Below, piece by piece: positions 16,087 through 25,341 of a DNA stretch of 64,000 nucleotides (position 1 is its first letter; the number at the start of each line of letters is the position of its first letter). The translations under genes were made by a program, and so were the position numbers. Source of the stretch: CAZOZZ01 sp965262425 (GTDB lineage Bacteria > Acidobacteriota > Terriglobia > 20CM-2-55-15). The notes beneath the pieces were generated by a model that saw only the letters and a program-made list of their open reading frames with translations, ran no database searches and was not told the DNA's origin. The stretch lies in NCBI GenBank assembly GCA_965262425.1, contig OZ253536.1:1922001-1986000 (forward strand), read 5' to 3'.

Positions 16087-17238
16087 GTGTAGTCCGCCAG
16101 AATTAATGAGATGTAAGTGCTTGTCCAACGTCTGATATAGATATGAGGAAAGCACCGAGGGTTGATCTTGATGTTCAGGTACGAAAGGAACTGGAACGAC
16201 TGAGGCGAAGCCGTAGTACATCGGTACGGTTGGCGGAACGATCCCAAATTGTGTTGCTGGCGGCTGAGAGTCTGAGGAACGAGGAGATTGCAGCACGGCT
16301 GAAGATGACGCTTCAGAAGGTTGGCCGATGGCGTGCTCGTTTCGCCAAACATGGATTGGGAGGCATTGAGAAGGACGCGCCGCGAAGCGGCCGGATTCCC
16401 TCCATCAGCGCACGGAAGCGGGCCCGGATTGTAAAGAAGACGATTGAAGAGAAGCCCCCAAACGCCACGCATTGGAGCCGTACCTCGATGGCAAAGGCGA
16501 CCGGAGTCAGTGATTCGACGGTCGGGAGAATATGGCGGGCCCATGGCCTGAAGCCACACCTGTCAGGAACCTTCAAGCTGTCCAACGACAAACAATTTGC
16601 CGAGAAGCTGGAGGATGTGGTCGGTCTGTATCTGAACCCACCGGAAAACGCCATCGTCTTGTCCTGTGATGAGAAGAGCCAGATGCAGGCACTGGACCGC
16701 ACCCAGCCCGGGTTACCGCTGAAGAAGGGGCGGTGTGGCACCTTGACCCACGACTACAAACGCAACGGAACCACCACGATGTTCGCCGCGCTCAATACCC
16801 TGGACGGCTCTGTGATCGGGACTTGCATGCCGAAGCATCGGCATCAGGAATGGATTCGGTTTCTCAATCAGATCAAACGCTCCGTGCCTAAAGACAAGCA
16901 GATCCACATAATCTGTGACAACTATGCGACCCACAAGCATCAGAAAGTTGTCGACTGGCACAAGCGCAACCCGCGCTTTCATGTGCACTTCACACCGACC
17001 AGTGCGTCGTGGCTGAATATGGTCGAACGTTTCTTCCGGGATCTTTCAGAGCAACGGCTTCGGCGCGGAGTTTTCCATTCGGTTCCAGAGTTAATCCAGG
17101 CCGTTGAGGACTATGTCGACGGTCACAATCAGAGCCCTAAGCCGTTCATCTGGACCGCGCAGGCTTCCGATATTCTTGAGAAAGTCCGACGCGCTCGAAA
17201 GAAGCTGGTTAAAGTGCACTCTGTTTGACGGGGACCAC
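16087..17238 (+). mobile_element. IS630-family insertion sequence
   Basis: The element spans GTGTAGTCC.. to ..GGGGACCAC and is bounded by TA at 16085-16086 and 17239-17240, the target duplication expected for IS630/Tc1-type elements. The terminal inverted repeats are imperfect (GTGtaGTCC / GTGGTCC). It carries one intact transposase gene. It abuts the right end of MITE copy 1 and sits 42 bp upstream of an IS4-type element. Confidence 0.85.
16143..17228 (+). CDS. IS630 family transposase
   Basis: 361 residues. The N-terminal region has a helix-turn-helix of the IS630 type (RSQIVLLAAESLRNEEIAAR, then RWRARFAKHGLGG). The catalytic domain shows the DDE acidic residues in context: SCDEKSQMQA, IICDNYATHKH and WLNMVERFF. 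The spacing from the second Asp to Glu fits the family. The frame is uninterrupted, so the enzyme is probably functional. Confidence 0.92.
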   Translation: MRKAPRVDLDVQVRKELERLRRSRSTSVRLAERSQIVLLAAESLRNEEIAARLKMTLQKVGRWRARFAKHGLGGIEKDAPRSGRIPSISARKRARIVKKTIEEKPPNATHWSRTSMAKATGVSDSTVGRIWRAHGLKPHLSGTFKLSNDKQFAEKLEDVVGLYLNPPENAIVLSCDEKSQMQALDRTQPGLPLKKGRCGTLTHDYKRNGTTTMFAALNTLDGSVIGTCMPKHRHQEWIRFLNQIKRSVPKDKQIHIICDNYATHKHQKVVDWHKRNPRFHVHFTPTSASWLNMVERFFRDLSEQRLRRGVFHSVPELIQAVEDYVDGHNQSPKPFIWTAQASDILEKVRRARKKLVKVHSV

Positions 17239-17424
17239 TAGCCTCCTTTTTTCCGCCAGGTGGCCCGTGAAGCCAGGTGAAACTGCAGTTCAGACAGTAG
17301 AGTGAGCCAGCAACGTTAAGCCGTCCCACCGGGGTCTGGAAGAATCCCAAAACGACAATTTGTGGAAAGATGTAGATTTTTGGGGTTGAAGCGTCGGTAT
17401 CTGTATGTGATAAGTATATACGAC

Positions 17425-17808
17425 ATGCAGTCTAAGAGCAAACTGGCGCGATTGAGCCGGTACCGGGCCGCTTTGCGGGAAGCGATCGATGAGTTAGCCG
17501 AGTTGATCGAGGTGGGCTATGAACGCAAGCCGATGGTGAAGGGGACCGTGTACGAGTTGGCGCGCAAGTGCGGCAAGGCTGGCTGTGCGTGTACGCGGGG
17601 ACAGTTGCACCGCTCGATGGTGTTGAGCTGGAGCGAGGAGGGCCGGACCCGGTTGTTGTCGATTCCTGCTGAGCGAGTGAAGGGGTTGCGAGAGAAGAGT
17701 GAACGGTATACCCAGTATCGCGCGGCCCGGGCCGAGGTCACCCGAGTACAACGGAGGATTCTGAAGCTGCTGGATCAAATCGAGAAGCTGCGGCGGGAGA
17801 AACCCTGA
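17425..17808 (+). CDS. IS accessory protein (DUF6788-like), copy 1
   Basis: From the ATG at 17425 there are 127 residues; a GTG at 17362 in the same frame is possible. The core GTVYELARKCGKAGCACTRG has three cysteines, followed by a basic helix and a leucine-rich C-terminal coil (RVQRRILKLLDQIEKLRREK). The protein is encoded just upstream of the IS4-type transposase in both element copies. It is probably a DNA-binding accessory factor; the activity is unproven. Both copies are intact. Confidence 0.65.
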   Translation: MQSKSKLARLSRYRAALREAIDELAELIEVGYERKPMVKGTVYELARKCGKAGCACTRGQLHRSMVLSWSEEGRTRLLSIPAERVKGLREKSERYTQYRAARAEVTRVQRRILKLLDQIEKLRREKP

Positions 17809-17821
17809 TGGGGAGTCCGGC

Positions 17822-19478
17822 ATGACCGTGTTTGAACGCAACGACCGGTTGGTGTGCGACGCGTTCCGGGACGGGGAGTTTGACTCGATCGAGGCGGCCG
17901 GAGAGGTCTCCGAGACGGACTTCTTTCGAGCCATCGCGGGCAAGAAGATTCTCGAGAAGTTGGCGGGGAGCTACCCGACCCCATTGAAGAAGCACGACGT
18001 ACCGGTGTGGGTCTATATCGCCAGCAATGTGGCGATGCGCTTCCACGGGGTGCATCAGTTTCATGCCTATCCCTATGTCGTGCGCAGCGTGGGGGATGGT
18101 CCAGGCCTTCGGCCCCCAGATGGGGCATCGGGCCATCCACCCGGAGACCGGCGATGTGACCTTGGAGTGTGGGGGGGTCAACGACAAGAACAGCTACGAC
18201 CGGCAGACCCCCTGTGATCAGGACTATCTGCGGAAGATGGCGCGCAAGACCGACGCGGATCGCCTCCAGGATTGGTTCAACCGCGACGTGGTGGGCATCT
18301 TCCGACAGCATCGGGCCTTTGATCGGGAAGGGCTGTTCATCGGGGATGCGACCTATCTGTTCCTACCTGACAACCCGGCCTATGAACACGCCTCCTTGAT
18401 GCTATTCAACGAGCACAACAAGCCGGTCGACGGTCTAAAACTGACCTCCAAACAGAAACTCCGGTGTCAGTGGCGCCGGTGCTACAAACTGGTGACCCTG
18501 ATCCACACCAATCGCGCCGGGGACTTCTTCCTATGGGCCGGACTGCGAGTCAGTCAGGGTAAAGATAACGACTTGCCGATACTGTACCGCATGGTCGACG
18601 AGTTTGTGGCCTATCATGGCACGGGAATCATCAAGCGGTTGATCCTGGACCGGGGGTTTCTCGATGGCCCCTCCATTGGTCGTTGCAAACAGGATTATGG
18701 GATCGACATCCTGATTCCGGCCCGTCGCAACATGGAGATCACCCGCGACGCGATCGATCTGGCTGACGCCCAACCCGGGACGTTCCAATCTTGGACGCCT
18801 CCTGCACCGCCGGAGAAACCGGCTCCCCTTCATCGGCCCGCCGCGATTCGCAAACGTGAGCAGGCCCGGCAACGCACCTTAGAGAAACGCCCCGTCGAAA
18901 ATCCGCCCGATCCGGCCACCACGCGCGTGGGTTCGGAACTGGCCGTGGTCCGGGACCTGGAGTCCTATTCCAACTGTCCGGTCCCGCTCCATGCGGTGAT
19001 CAACCGTGAACGCTATGCCGATGGGCACACCGATCAGTGGGTGCTCTTGGATACCAAACGCATTGCGGATCCCGCCCAAACCCGCACCGAGTATGCGCTG
19101 CGCACCGTGGTTGAAGAGCGCTACCGGCAAACCAAGTGTTTCTCCGGCCTCGCCGAGTTCTCTTCCCGCGCATTCAGTCTCGTGGTCAACCAGGTCGTCT
19201 TTGTCCTGCTCACCTACAGCCTGCTGCAGTGGTATCTGCGGCGCATCGAACGCCGGAACATGAATCGGAAGACTCGCCCCCGCATCCTCGATGTGCTCCA
19301 GCCGACCTTTACCGTCATTCTGATTTACTACCAAAACTACGTCGCCTTCCTCTCTCCGCTCGAGCATCAGGAAATGGTGCTCACACTCAGCGAAACGGCT
19401 CGCAAGAAGATTCTTGCCAAGACCCGCCGGCTCCGTCGCGCCCTGGCAAATCAACTGCAGAATCCTCGGCCTCCATAG
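17822..19478 (+). pseudogene. IS4-superfamily transposase, copy 1, frameshifted
   Basis: The sequence matches the 551-residue transposase of copy 2, but an extra T at about 18090 (GCAGCGTGGGGGATGG against GCAGCGGGGGGATGG) shifts the frame after VVRS. The downstream part stays open from 18027 to 19478 and includes the catalytic Asp contexts and the YREK signature. Unless frameshifting rescues it, this copy makes no full transposase. Confidence 0.85.
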
Positions 19479-19788
19479 CGCACCGGGCCCTCGTCATGGA
19501 TTTCTATCGACCCTGTTTGCCGCATCATCCGGCGGTCGTCGCACTCGTGTCGCTTCTCGAGCCACACCCATCCCTTTCACCATCCTGCAACTCCCTGTTT
19601 CCCACGCAAAACTCCTATCGCCCGAAAAACCACACGATATCGATCGGATAGCCTCAAGGAAATCGCCGCAGTGTCTGAATCGCAGCCAGGTGAAACTGTT
19701 TGATTGACCCTCGATCCTTTCTCCCATACCATTTGCCGAGATTGTTCAGTTTGCTCACAACTCCCGACGGCTCATCCTCCGATTCTCT

Positions 19789-19944
19789 ATGAAAAACGAA
19801 ATTCCTGCTCGTCGACGACTTCTGTTGATGCAGCACGACATCCACAACATCAGTACCCGGGTCGGCGTGATGAAACGGGGACGATGGTTCCCCGCTGATG
19901 AACTCGAAGCAGCCCTCGAACAGTTGGCGGACGAGAGAAAGTGA
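19789..19944 (+). CDS. Small hypothetical protein (51 aa) coupled to a CPXCG protein
   Basis: The ATG at 19789 opens a 51-residue frame. It starts MKNEIPARRRLLLMQHDIHN, continues STRVGVMKRGRWFPADELEA and ends QLADERK. Its stop TGA (19942-19944) overlaps the GTG start of the next gene as GTGA, which supports translational coupling and a real gene. Composition (basic start, acidic helical end) suggests a small soluble protein. No family is recognised. Confidence 0.45.
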   Translation: MKNEIPARRRLLLMQHDIHNISTRVGVMKRGRWFPADELEAALEQLADERK

Positions 19945-20129
19945 ACTCTGCCACATCCACCTTCTGTCCCTATTGCGGCGAAGCAGTGGAGTTGTCCGTC
20001 GATGAGGGCGGAGGAAGCCACCAGGAGTACGTGGAAGACTGTACGGTGTGCTGCCGACCCTGGGAGGTTGAAGTCATCCAGGAGCGGGACGGCGAATGGA
20101 GTGCGACGCTCCGAACTTCGGACGAGTGA
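19941..20129 (+). CDS. CPXCG-motif cysteine-rich protein
   Basis: 62 residues from a GTG at 19941. CPYCGEAVELSVDEGGGSHQ is followed by EDCTVCCRPWEV: a CPxCG motif and a second CxxC, a compact zinc-ribbon of the CPXCG-motif cysteine-rich family. Members are small cytosolic proteins of unknown role. Its start overlaps the stop of the 51-residue gene. It converges on the PD40 kinase gene. Confidence 0.75.
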   Translation: MNSATSTFCPYCGEAVELSVDEGGGSHQEYVEDCTVCCRPWEVEVIQERDGEWSATLRTSDE

Positions 20130-20154
20130 CAACGGCACGGCCTTCTTATCCCGA

Positions 20155-22818
20155 TTATGGGACGGGCAATTGCCCTTTCAACTCTTCGAACCAATTCAGG
20201 ACGACGCTGAATGGCTGTTCGGTGTCCACCATCGAGTTCACGATGAAAGATTCACCATTTCCCACGACGACATAGTTGTTCCGGGAGCGCACGACACTCG
20301 GACCATAGACGGAAGTTTGAAACAACGCTTGCGGCGGTTCGGCCTCGAAGGTCGACTCACTGCCGACGATTGCCGACATGAGTTTGCGGTCCGGAGCAAG
20401 GTAAAATAGCTCTCCTCCGTCCGCGCTCCAGCGCGGCTGCATGCCTCCATCGATCGAAACGGTTTGCCTGCCCCCGCCACCGGGAAAACGCTGGACGTAT
20501 ATTTCGTATCGGCCCGTCTCGTCCGACGAATAGGCGAACCACAACCCATTGGGTGATACCTGGGCGTGAATCTCGTTGTCCTGTGTCCGGAGCAGCGGTT
20601 GAGGTTCCGCGTCGAGGGTCGGAGGGAACATCCAGAGATCCCACCCCGTCCCAGGACCAGAGGAATCATAGATGACGAGGCGTTCGTCATCGGACCAGTC
20701 GTGGAGGAACCGAACGTTGGGAGGCGTGAGCAGCGAGACGATGGGCGCGTCCGCGCTCCTCGAATAAATCTGGTTGGACACCGTGTCGCGGTCCGAAACA
20801 AACAGCGTCTGAGTGCCGTCCTGCGACATCATCGGCGCAGTGTCCTCCGCCCCGCCGAAGGTGAACGGGAACGATGACGCACGCTCCAGGTCCCGCGCCC
20901 AGACCGCACGGCTGCTCTGCCGGACGTCCCGGATGTCCATCAACAGCGTGCTCTGATCAGAAGAAAGCTCCGGATTGCCCAGTGAACTCTCTTCGCCGAA
21001 GACTTCCCCCTGGACACCGTCACGGTCGAACTCGGCCAATTGACCAATTCCCCAGTTGACCCCGGCGCGATACACGATGGCCCCGTTCCCGGAAGCGGAA
21101 AACGTTGACCGGCCAGTCGCGGGATTCAGCCACACGTCTTGTGCCACCGGAAACGGCTCTCCGAGGACACCCAGTGCGTTCGTGTCCAGAGCCTGTGCCA
21201 TGAGTCGCCCGTCCCGGACGAAAAGAACATGGCCGGCCGTCAACGCGATGTTGGATTGGGCTCTCAACAACTCTCGAGTGTCGACTCGATCGAGCGAGCC
21301 GGACCGGATCATTCGGTTTTGGGGTTCATCGCTCCATGCCAGGTACAGGAAGCTCCGGCCGTCGGGAAGGAACAGCGGCCAGAGGTGCGCGGTCTCTGTC
21401 CGCGTCGGATCCAGTGAGGTGAGCTGGACCGGATCGCCGCCGATCGCCGCCACCCGAAAGAGGGGAGCTCGGAGGTTTCGGGCAAACACGATGGTGCCGT
21501 CCGAATTCCACGTTCCGCCGCGGCCGTCCGGGACATCGCAGATGATCGACGACGCCCCTCCCGAAATTGAGATGCGCTGCATCGTCCCCTTGGTGAAAAA
21601 GCCTATCTCTTCGCTGTCTGGAGACCAGAACGGAGAGAAGGCGTTTTCGGTCCCGGCCAGTGCGGTCGCGTCGAAAGAATCCAGCGACTGAACCCATAGA
21701 GCCTTGGTGCCGTCGTCCTGGAGCGCCGCAAACACGATCTTGCGTCCGTCGGGCGAGATACTGAGATCGGCCGGCGCAGGGCTGATCATCGTCCCCGCGG
21801 GTGCGTTCACGAAGAAGCGTGTCGTGTAGGACTCGACCTCCGACTGCGGGGAATACTGCAACGCGATCAGAACCAACATCGCGACAACCGCACCTGCCGC
21901 CGCAATCCACAAACTCTGCCCAATCGCTCTGGACTTGCCCGATTGCGGTCTGGCCCCTCCTCCCTGGGAAACCCAGGTCAGCTCGCCGCACAGGTCCTGA
22001 GCCGTCTGCCAGCGATCGCCGGGATCCTTGCTGAGGGACTTGTGGATGATGTGCTCGAGCTCAGGTGTAACGTCGGAGAGTCCCGAAACCGGTGTGGGAT
22101 CCAGATGCAGAATCGCGCCGATGAGGCTGGCCTGGCTCTTCCCTTCGAAGGCCCTCCTTCCTGCAGTCGCCTCGTACATGATCAGGCCGAAAGCAAAGAT
22201 GTCGCTTCGTACATCCGCGTCCCTGCCTTCCAGTTGTTCCGGCGACATGTACTGGAGCGTCCCTACAACGGTGCCGGCGTGGGTCAACTGCGAGTCCACC
22301 GTAGGGAATTCCGAAGAAGTAGTCCCTGTGGTCGCGGCATCGGGCCTCAACTTCGCCAGACCGAAGTCGAGTAACTTCACTCCGGTGCGCGACAGCATGA
22401 TGTTCGCCGGCTTCAGATCCCGGTGCACGACGCCCTTTTTGTGCGCTTTATCCAGAGCGTCGGCTACCTGAATCGAATATCGGAGCAATTCCTTGATCGG
22501 GAGCTTCCCGTCTTTCAAACGTCTTGCGAGGGTCTCTCCTTCCACGTATTCCATGACGAGGTAGTGAGTCCCGTCCTGTTCTCCGACGTCGTGGAGCGTG
22601 CAGATATGTGGGTGGTTCAGGCTGCTGACGGCTTTAGCCTCGCGCTCGAAACGTTCACGCAGATCCGCGCGGCCTGCCAGATGTTCGGGAAGAACCTTAA
22701 TGGCAACCGTCCGGCCCAGGCGGGTGTCGGTGGCTCGATACACTTCACCCATGCCACCGGCGCCAAGCTGGCCGGTGATTTCGTATGGACCGAGTCTGGT
22801 TCCTGCCGCAAGAGCCAT
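20155..22818 (-). CDS. Transmembrane Ser/Thr protein kinase with PD40 propeller
   Basis: 887 residues from the ATG at 22818 (a TTG 33 bases upstream is less likely, since MALAAGTRLGPYEI is the usual kinase start). Kinase motifs are intact: GAGGMGEVY at 19-27, Lys41, HRDLKPAN with Asp134, DFG at 151-153 and a GTLQYMSPEQ loop. One membrane helix (WIAAAGAVVAMLVLIALQYS) separates it from an external region of PD40 blades (LSISPDGRKIVF, FSPFWSPDSEEIGFF, QPRWSADGGELFYL). This layout, cytosolic Hanks-type kinase plus external sensor propeller, is common in Acidobacteria. The ligand is unknown. The gene is bracketed by inverted IS4 copies. Confidence 0.88.
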   Translation of the reverse strand: MALAAGTRLGPYEITGQLGAGGMGEVYRATDTRLGRTVAIKVLPEHLAGRADLRERFEREAKAVSSLNHPHICTLHDVGEQDGTHYLVMEYVEGETLARRLKDGKLPIKELLRYSIQVADALDKAHKKGVVHRDLKPANIMLSRTGVKLLDFGLAKLRPDAATTGTTSSEFPTVDSQLTHAGTVVGTLQYMSPEQLEGRDADVRSDIFAFGLIMYEATAGRRAFEGKSQASLIGAILHLDPTPVSGLSDVTPELEHIIHKSLSKDPGDRWQTAQDLCGELTWVSQGGGARPQSGKSRAIGQSLWIAAAGAVVAMLVLIALQYSPQSEVESYTTRFFVNAPAGTMISPAPADLSISPDGRKIVFAALQDDGTKALWVQSLDSFDATALAGTENAFSPFWSPDSEEIGFFTKGTMQRISISGGASSIICDVPDGRGGTWNSDGTIVFARNLRAPLFRVAAIGGDPVQLTSLDPTRTETAHLWPLFLPDGRSFLYLAWSDEPQNRMIRSGSLDRVDTRELLRAQSNIALTAGHVLFVRDGRLMAQALDTNALGVLGEPFPVAQDVWLNPATGRSTFSASGNGAIVYRAGVNWGIGQLAEFDRDGVQGEVFGEESSLGNPELSSDQSTLLMDIRDVRQSSRAVWARDLERASSFPFTFGGAEDTAPMMSQDGTQTLFVSDRDTVSNQIYSRSADAPIVSLLTPPNVRFLHDWSDDERLVIYDSSGPGTGWDLWMFPPTLDAEPQPLLRTQDNEIHAQVSPNGLWFAYSSDETGRYEIYVQRFPGGGGRQTVSIDGGMQPRWSADGGELFYLAPDRKLMSAIVGSESTFEAEPPQALFQTSVYGPSVVRSRNNYVVVGNGESFIVNSMVDTEQPFSVVLNWFEELKGQLPVP

Positions 22819-23124
22819 TGCCGCGCTGCCTCGCAGGCGTTCCTTCGCCAAGGTTGAAGTCCGGTCAAATATTATAGAAGACAGGGAGGCGGGTCACAAG
22901 AAATGGAGTGCTAGTGGCTGCGATTCAGACACTGCGGCGATTTCCTTGAGGCTATCCGATCGATATCGTGTGGTTTTTCGGGCGATAGGAGTTTTGCGTG
23001 GGAAACAGGGAGTTGCAGGATGGTGAAAGGGATGGGTGTGGCTCGAGAAGCGACACGAGTGCGACGACCGCCGGATGATGCGGCAAACAGGGTCGATAGA
23101 AATCCATGACGAGGGCCCGGTGCG

Positions 23125-24780
23125 CTATGGAGGCCGAGGATTCTGCAGTTGATTTGCCAGGGCGCGACGGAGCCGGCGGGTCTTGGCAAGAATCTTCTTG
23201 CGAGCCGTTTCGCTGAGTGTGAGCACCATTTCCTGATGCTCGAGCGGAGAGAGGAAGGCGACGTAGTTTTGGTAGTAAATCAGAATGACGGTAAAGGTCG
23301 GCTGGAGCACATCGAGGATGCGGGGGCGAGTCTTCCGATTCATGTTCCGGCGTTCGATGCGCCGCAGATACCACTGCAGCAGGCTGTAGGTGAGCAGGAC
23401 AAAGACGACCTGGTTGACCACGAGACTGAATGCGCGGGAAGAGAACTCGGCGAGGCCGGAGAAACACTTGGTTTGCCGGTAGCGCTCTTCAACCACGGTG
23501 CGCAGCGCATACTCGGTGCGGGTTTGGGCGGGATCCGCAATGCGTTTGGTATCCAAGAGCACCCACTGATCGGTGTGCCCATCGGCATAGCGTTCACGGT
23601 TGATCACCGCATGGAGCGGGACCGGACAGTTGGAATAGGACTCCAGGTCCCGGACCACGGCCAGTTCCGAACCCACGCGCGTGGTGGCCGGATCGGGCGG
23701 ATTTTCGACGGGGCGTTTCTCTAAGGTGCGTTGCCGGGCCTGCTCACGTTTGCGAATCGCGGCGGGCCGATGAAGGGGAGCCGGTTTCTCCGGCGGTGCA
23801 GGAGGCGTCCAAGATTGGAACGTCCCGGGTTGGGCGTCAGCCAGATCGATCGCGTCGCGGGTGATCTCCATGTTGCGACGGGCCGGAATCAGGATGTCGA
23901 TCCCATAATCCTGTTTGCAACGACCAATGGAGGGGCCATCGAGAAACCCCCGGTCCAGGATCAACCGCTTGATGATTCCCGTGCCATGATAGGCCACAAA
24001 CTCGTCGACCATGCGGTACAGTATCGGCAAGTCGTTATCTTTACCCTGACTGACTCGCAGTCCGGCCCATAGGAAGAAGTCCCCGGCGCGATTGGTGTGG
24101 ATCAGGGTCACCAGTTTGTAGCACCGGCGCCACTGACACCGGAGTTTCTGTTTGGAGGTCAGTTTTAGACCGTCGACCGGCTTGTTGTGCTCGTTGAATA
24201 GCATCAAGGAGGCGTGTTCATAGGCCGGGTTGTCAGGTAGGAACAGATAGGTCGCATCCCCGATGAACAGCCCTTCCCGATCAAAGGCCCGATGCTGTCG
24301 GAAGATGCCCACCACGTCGCGGTTGAACCAATCCTGGAGGCGATCCGCGTCGGTCTTGCGCGCCATCTTCCGCAGATAGTCCTGATCACAGGGGGTCTGC
24401 CGGTCGTAGCTGTTCTTGTCGTTGAACCCCCCACACTCCAAGGTCACATCGCCGGTCTCCGGGTGGATGGCCCGATGCCCCATCTGGGGGCCGAAGGCCT
24501 GGACCATCCCCCCGCTGCGCACGACATAGGGATAGGCATGAAACTGATGCACCCCGTGGAAGCGCATCGCCACATTGCTGGCGATATAGACCCACACCGG
24601 TACGTCGTGCTTCTTCAATGGGGTCGGGTAGCTCCCCGCCAACTTCTCGAGAATCTTCTTGCCCGCGATGGCTCGAAAGAAGTCCGTCTCGGAGACCTCT
24701 CCGGCCGCCTCGATCGAGTCAAACTCCCCGTCCCGGAACGCGTCGCACACCAACCGGTCGTTACGTTCAAACACGGTCAT
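23125..24780 (-). CDS. IS4-superfamily transposase, copy 2 (intact)
   Basis: 551 residues. The DDE domain includes GLFIGDATYLF (first Asp), LILDRGFLDG (second Asp) and the Glu-bearing IS4 signature Y-x2-R-x3-E-x6-K seen exactly as YALRTVVEERYRQTK. A proline-rich insertion (SWTPPAPPEKPAP) interrupts the beta part, as is usual in this superfamily. GGGGAG precedes the ATG. It should be active and could also mobilise the frameshifted copy 1 in trans. Confidence 0.9.
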   Translation of the reverse strand: MTVFERNDRLVCDAFRDGEFDSIEAAGEVSETDFFRAIAGKKILEKLAGSYPTPLKKHDVPVWVYIASNVAMRFHGVHQFHAYPYVVRSGGMVQAFGPQMGHRAIHPETGDVTLECGGFNDKNSYDRQTPCDQDYLRKMARKTDADRLQDWFNRDVVGIFRQHRAFDREGLFIGDATYLFLPDNPAYEHASLMLFNEHNKPVDGLKLTSKQKLRCQWRRCYKLVTLIHTNRAGDFFLWAGLRVSQGKDNDLPILYRMVDEFVAYHGTGIIKRLILDRGFLDGPSIGRCKQDYGIDILIPARRNMEITRDAIDLADAQPGTFQSWTPPAPPEKPAPLHRPAAIRKREQARQRTLEKRPVENPPDPATTRVGSELAVVRDLESYSNCPVPLHAVINRERYADGHTDQWVLLDTKRIADPAQTRTEYALRTVVEERYRQTKCFSGLAEFSSRAFSLVVNQVVFVLLTYSLLQWYLRRIERRNMNRKTRPRILDVLQPTFTVILIYYQNYVAFLSPLEHQEMVLTLSETARKKILAKTRRLRRALANQLQNPRPP

Positions 24781-24793
24781 GCCGGACTCCCCA

Positions 24794-25177
24794 TCAGGGT
24801 TTCTCCCGCCGCAGCTTCTCGATTTGATCCAGCAGCTTCAGAATCCTCCGTTGTACTCGGGTGACCTCGGCCCGGGCCGCGCGATACTGGGTATACCGTT
24901 CACTCTTCTCTCGCAACCCCTTCACTCGCTCAGCAGGAATCGACAACAACCGGGTCCGGCCCTCCTCGCTCCAGCTCAACACCATCGAGCGGTGCAACTG
25001 TCCCCGCGTACACGCACAGCCAGCCTTGCCGCACTTGCGCGCCAACTCGTACACGGTCCCCTTCACCATCGGCTTGCGTTCATAGCCCACCTCGATCAAC
25101 TCGGCTAACTCATCGATCGCTTCCCGCAAAGCGGCCCGGTACCGGCTCAATCGCGCCAGTTTGCTCTTAGACTGCAT
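24794..25177 (-). CDS. IS accessory protein (DUF6788-like), copy 2
   Basis: It matches the 127-residue product of copy 1 at every residue checked, again 13 bases upstream of the transposase start. The three-Cys core KCGKAGCAC and the C-terminal coil are conserved. The conserved position in both elements marks it as an integral IS gene and not cargo. Confidence 0.65.
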   Translation of the reverse strand: MQSKSKLARLSRYRAALREAIDELAELIEVGYERKPMVKGTVYELARKCGKAGCACTRGQLHRSMVLSWSEEGRTRLLSIPAERVKGLREKSERYTQYRAARAEVTRVQRRILKLLDQIEKLRREKP

Positions 25178-25341
25178 GTCGTATATACTTATCACATACA
25201 GATACCGACGCTTCAACCCCAAAAATCTACATCTTTCCACAAATTGTCGTTTTGGGATTCTTCCAGACCCCGGTGGGACGGCTTAACGTTGCTGGCTCAC
25301 TCTATTGTCTGAACTGCAGTCTGCGAGTTCTGCGAGTGCTG

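Larger units (their letters stand above)
17283..19685 (+). mobile_element. IS4-superfamily element, copy 1 (2403 bp, 10-bp target duplication)
   Basis: The termini are CTGCAGTTCAGACA and its near inverted repeat TGTCTGAATCGCAG. The direct repeat CCAGGTGAAA flanks it at 17273-17282 and 19686-19695, a 10-bp duplication within the IS4 range. It carries an accessory DUF6788-type gene and a transposase gene that is frameshifted. Copy 2 (22918-25319) is inverted and one base shorter. Confidence 0.9.
22918..25319 (-). mobile_element. IS4-superfamily element, copy 2 (2402 bp, intact)
   Basis: On the plus strand it begins CTGCGATTCAGACA and ends TGTCTGAACTGCAG, an inverted copy of 17283-19685 with only a few base differences. 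It carries intact accessory and transposase genes. No clean 10-bp duplication is seen. The left flank is GTGCTAGTGG, while the right flank is a run of 9-mers (TCTGCGAGT, TCTGCGAGT, GCTGCTAGT) followed by GG. The flank was probably altered after insertion. Confidence 0.88.

Noticed and set aside
17283..25319. Composite transposon made of the two IS4 copies
   Set aside because: Copy 1 has its own perfect 10-bp duplication, and the outer flanks of the pair do not match, so the copies inserted separately.
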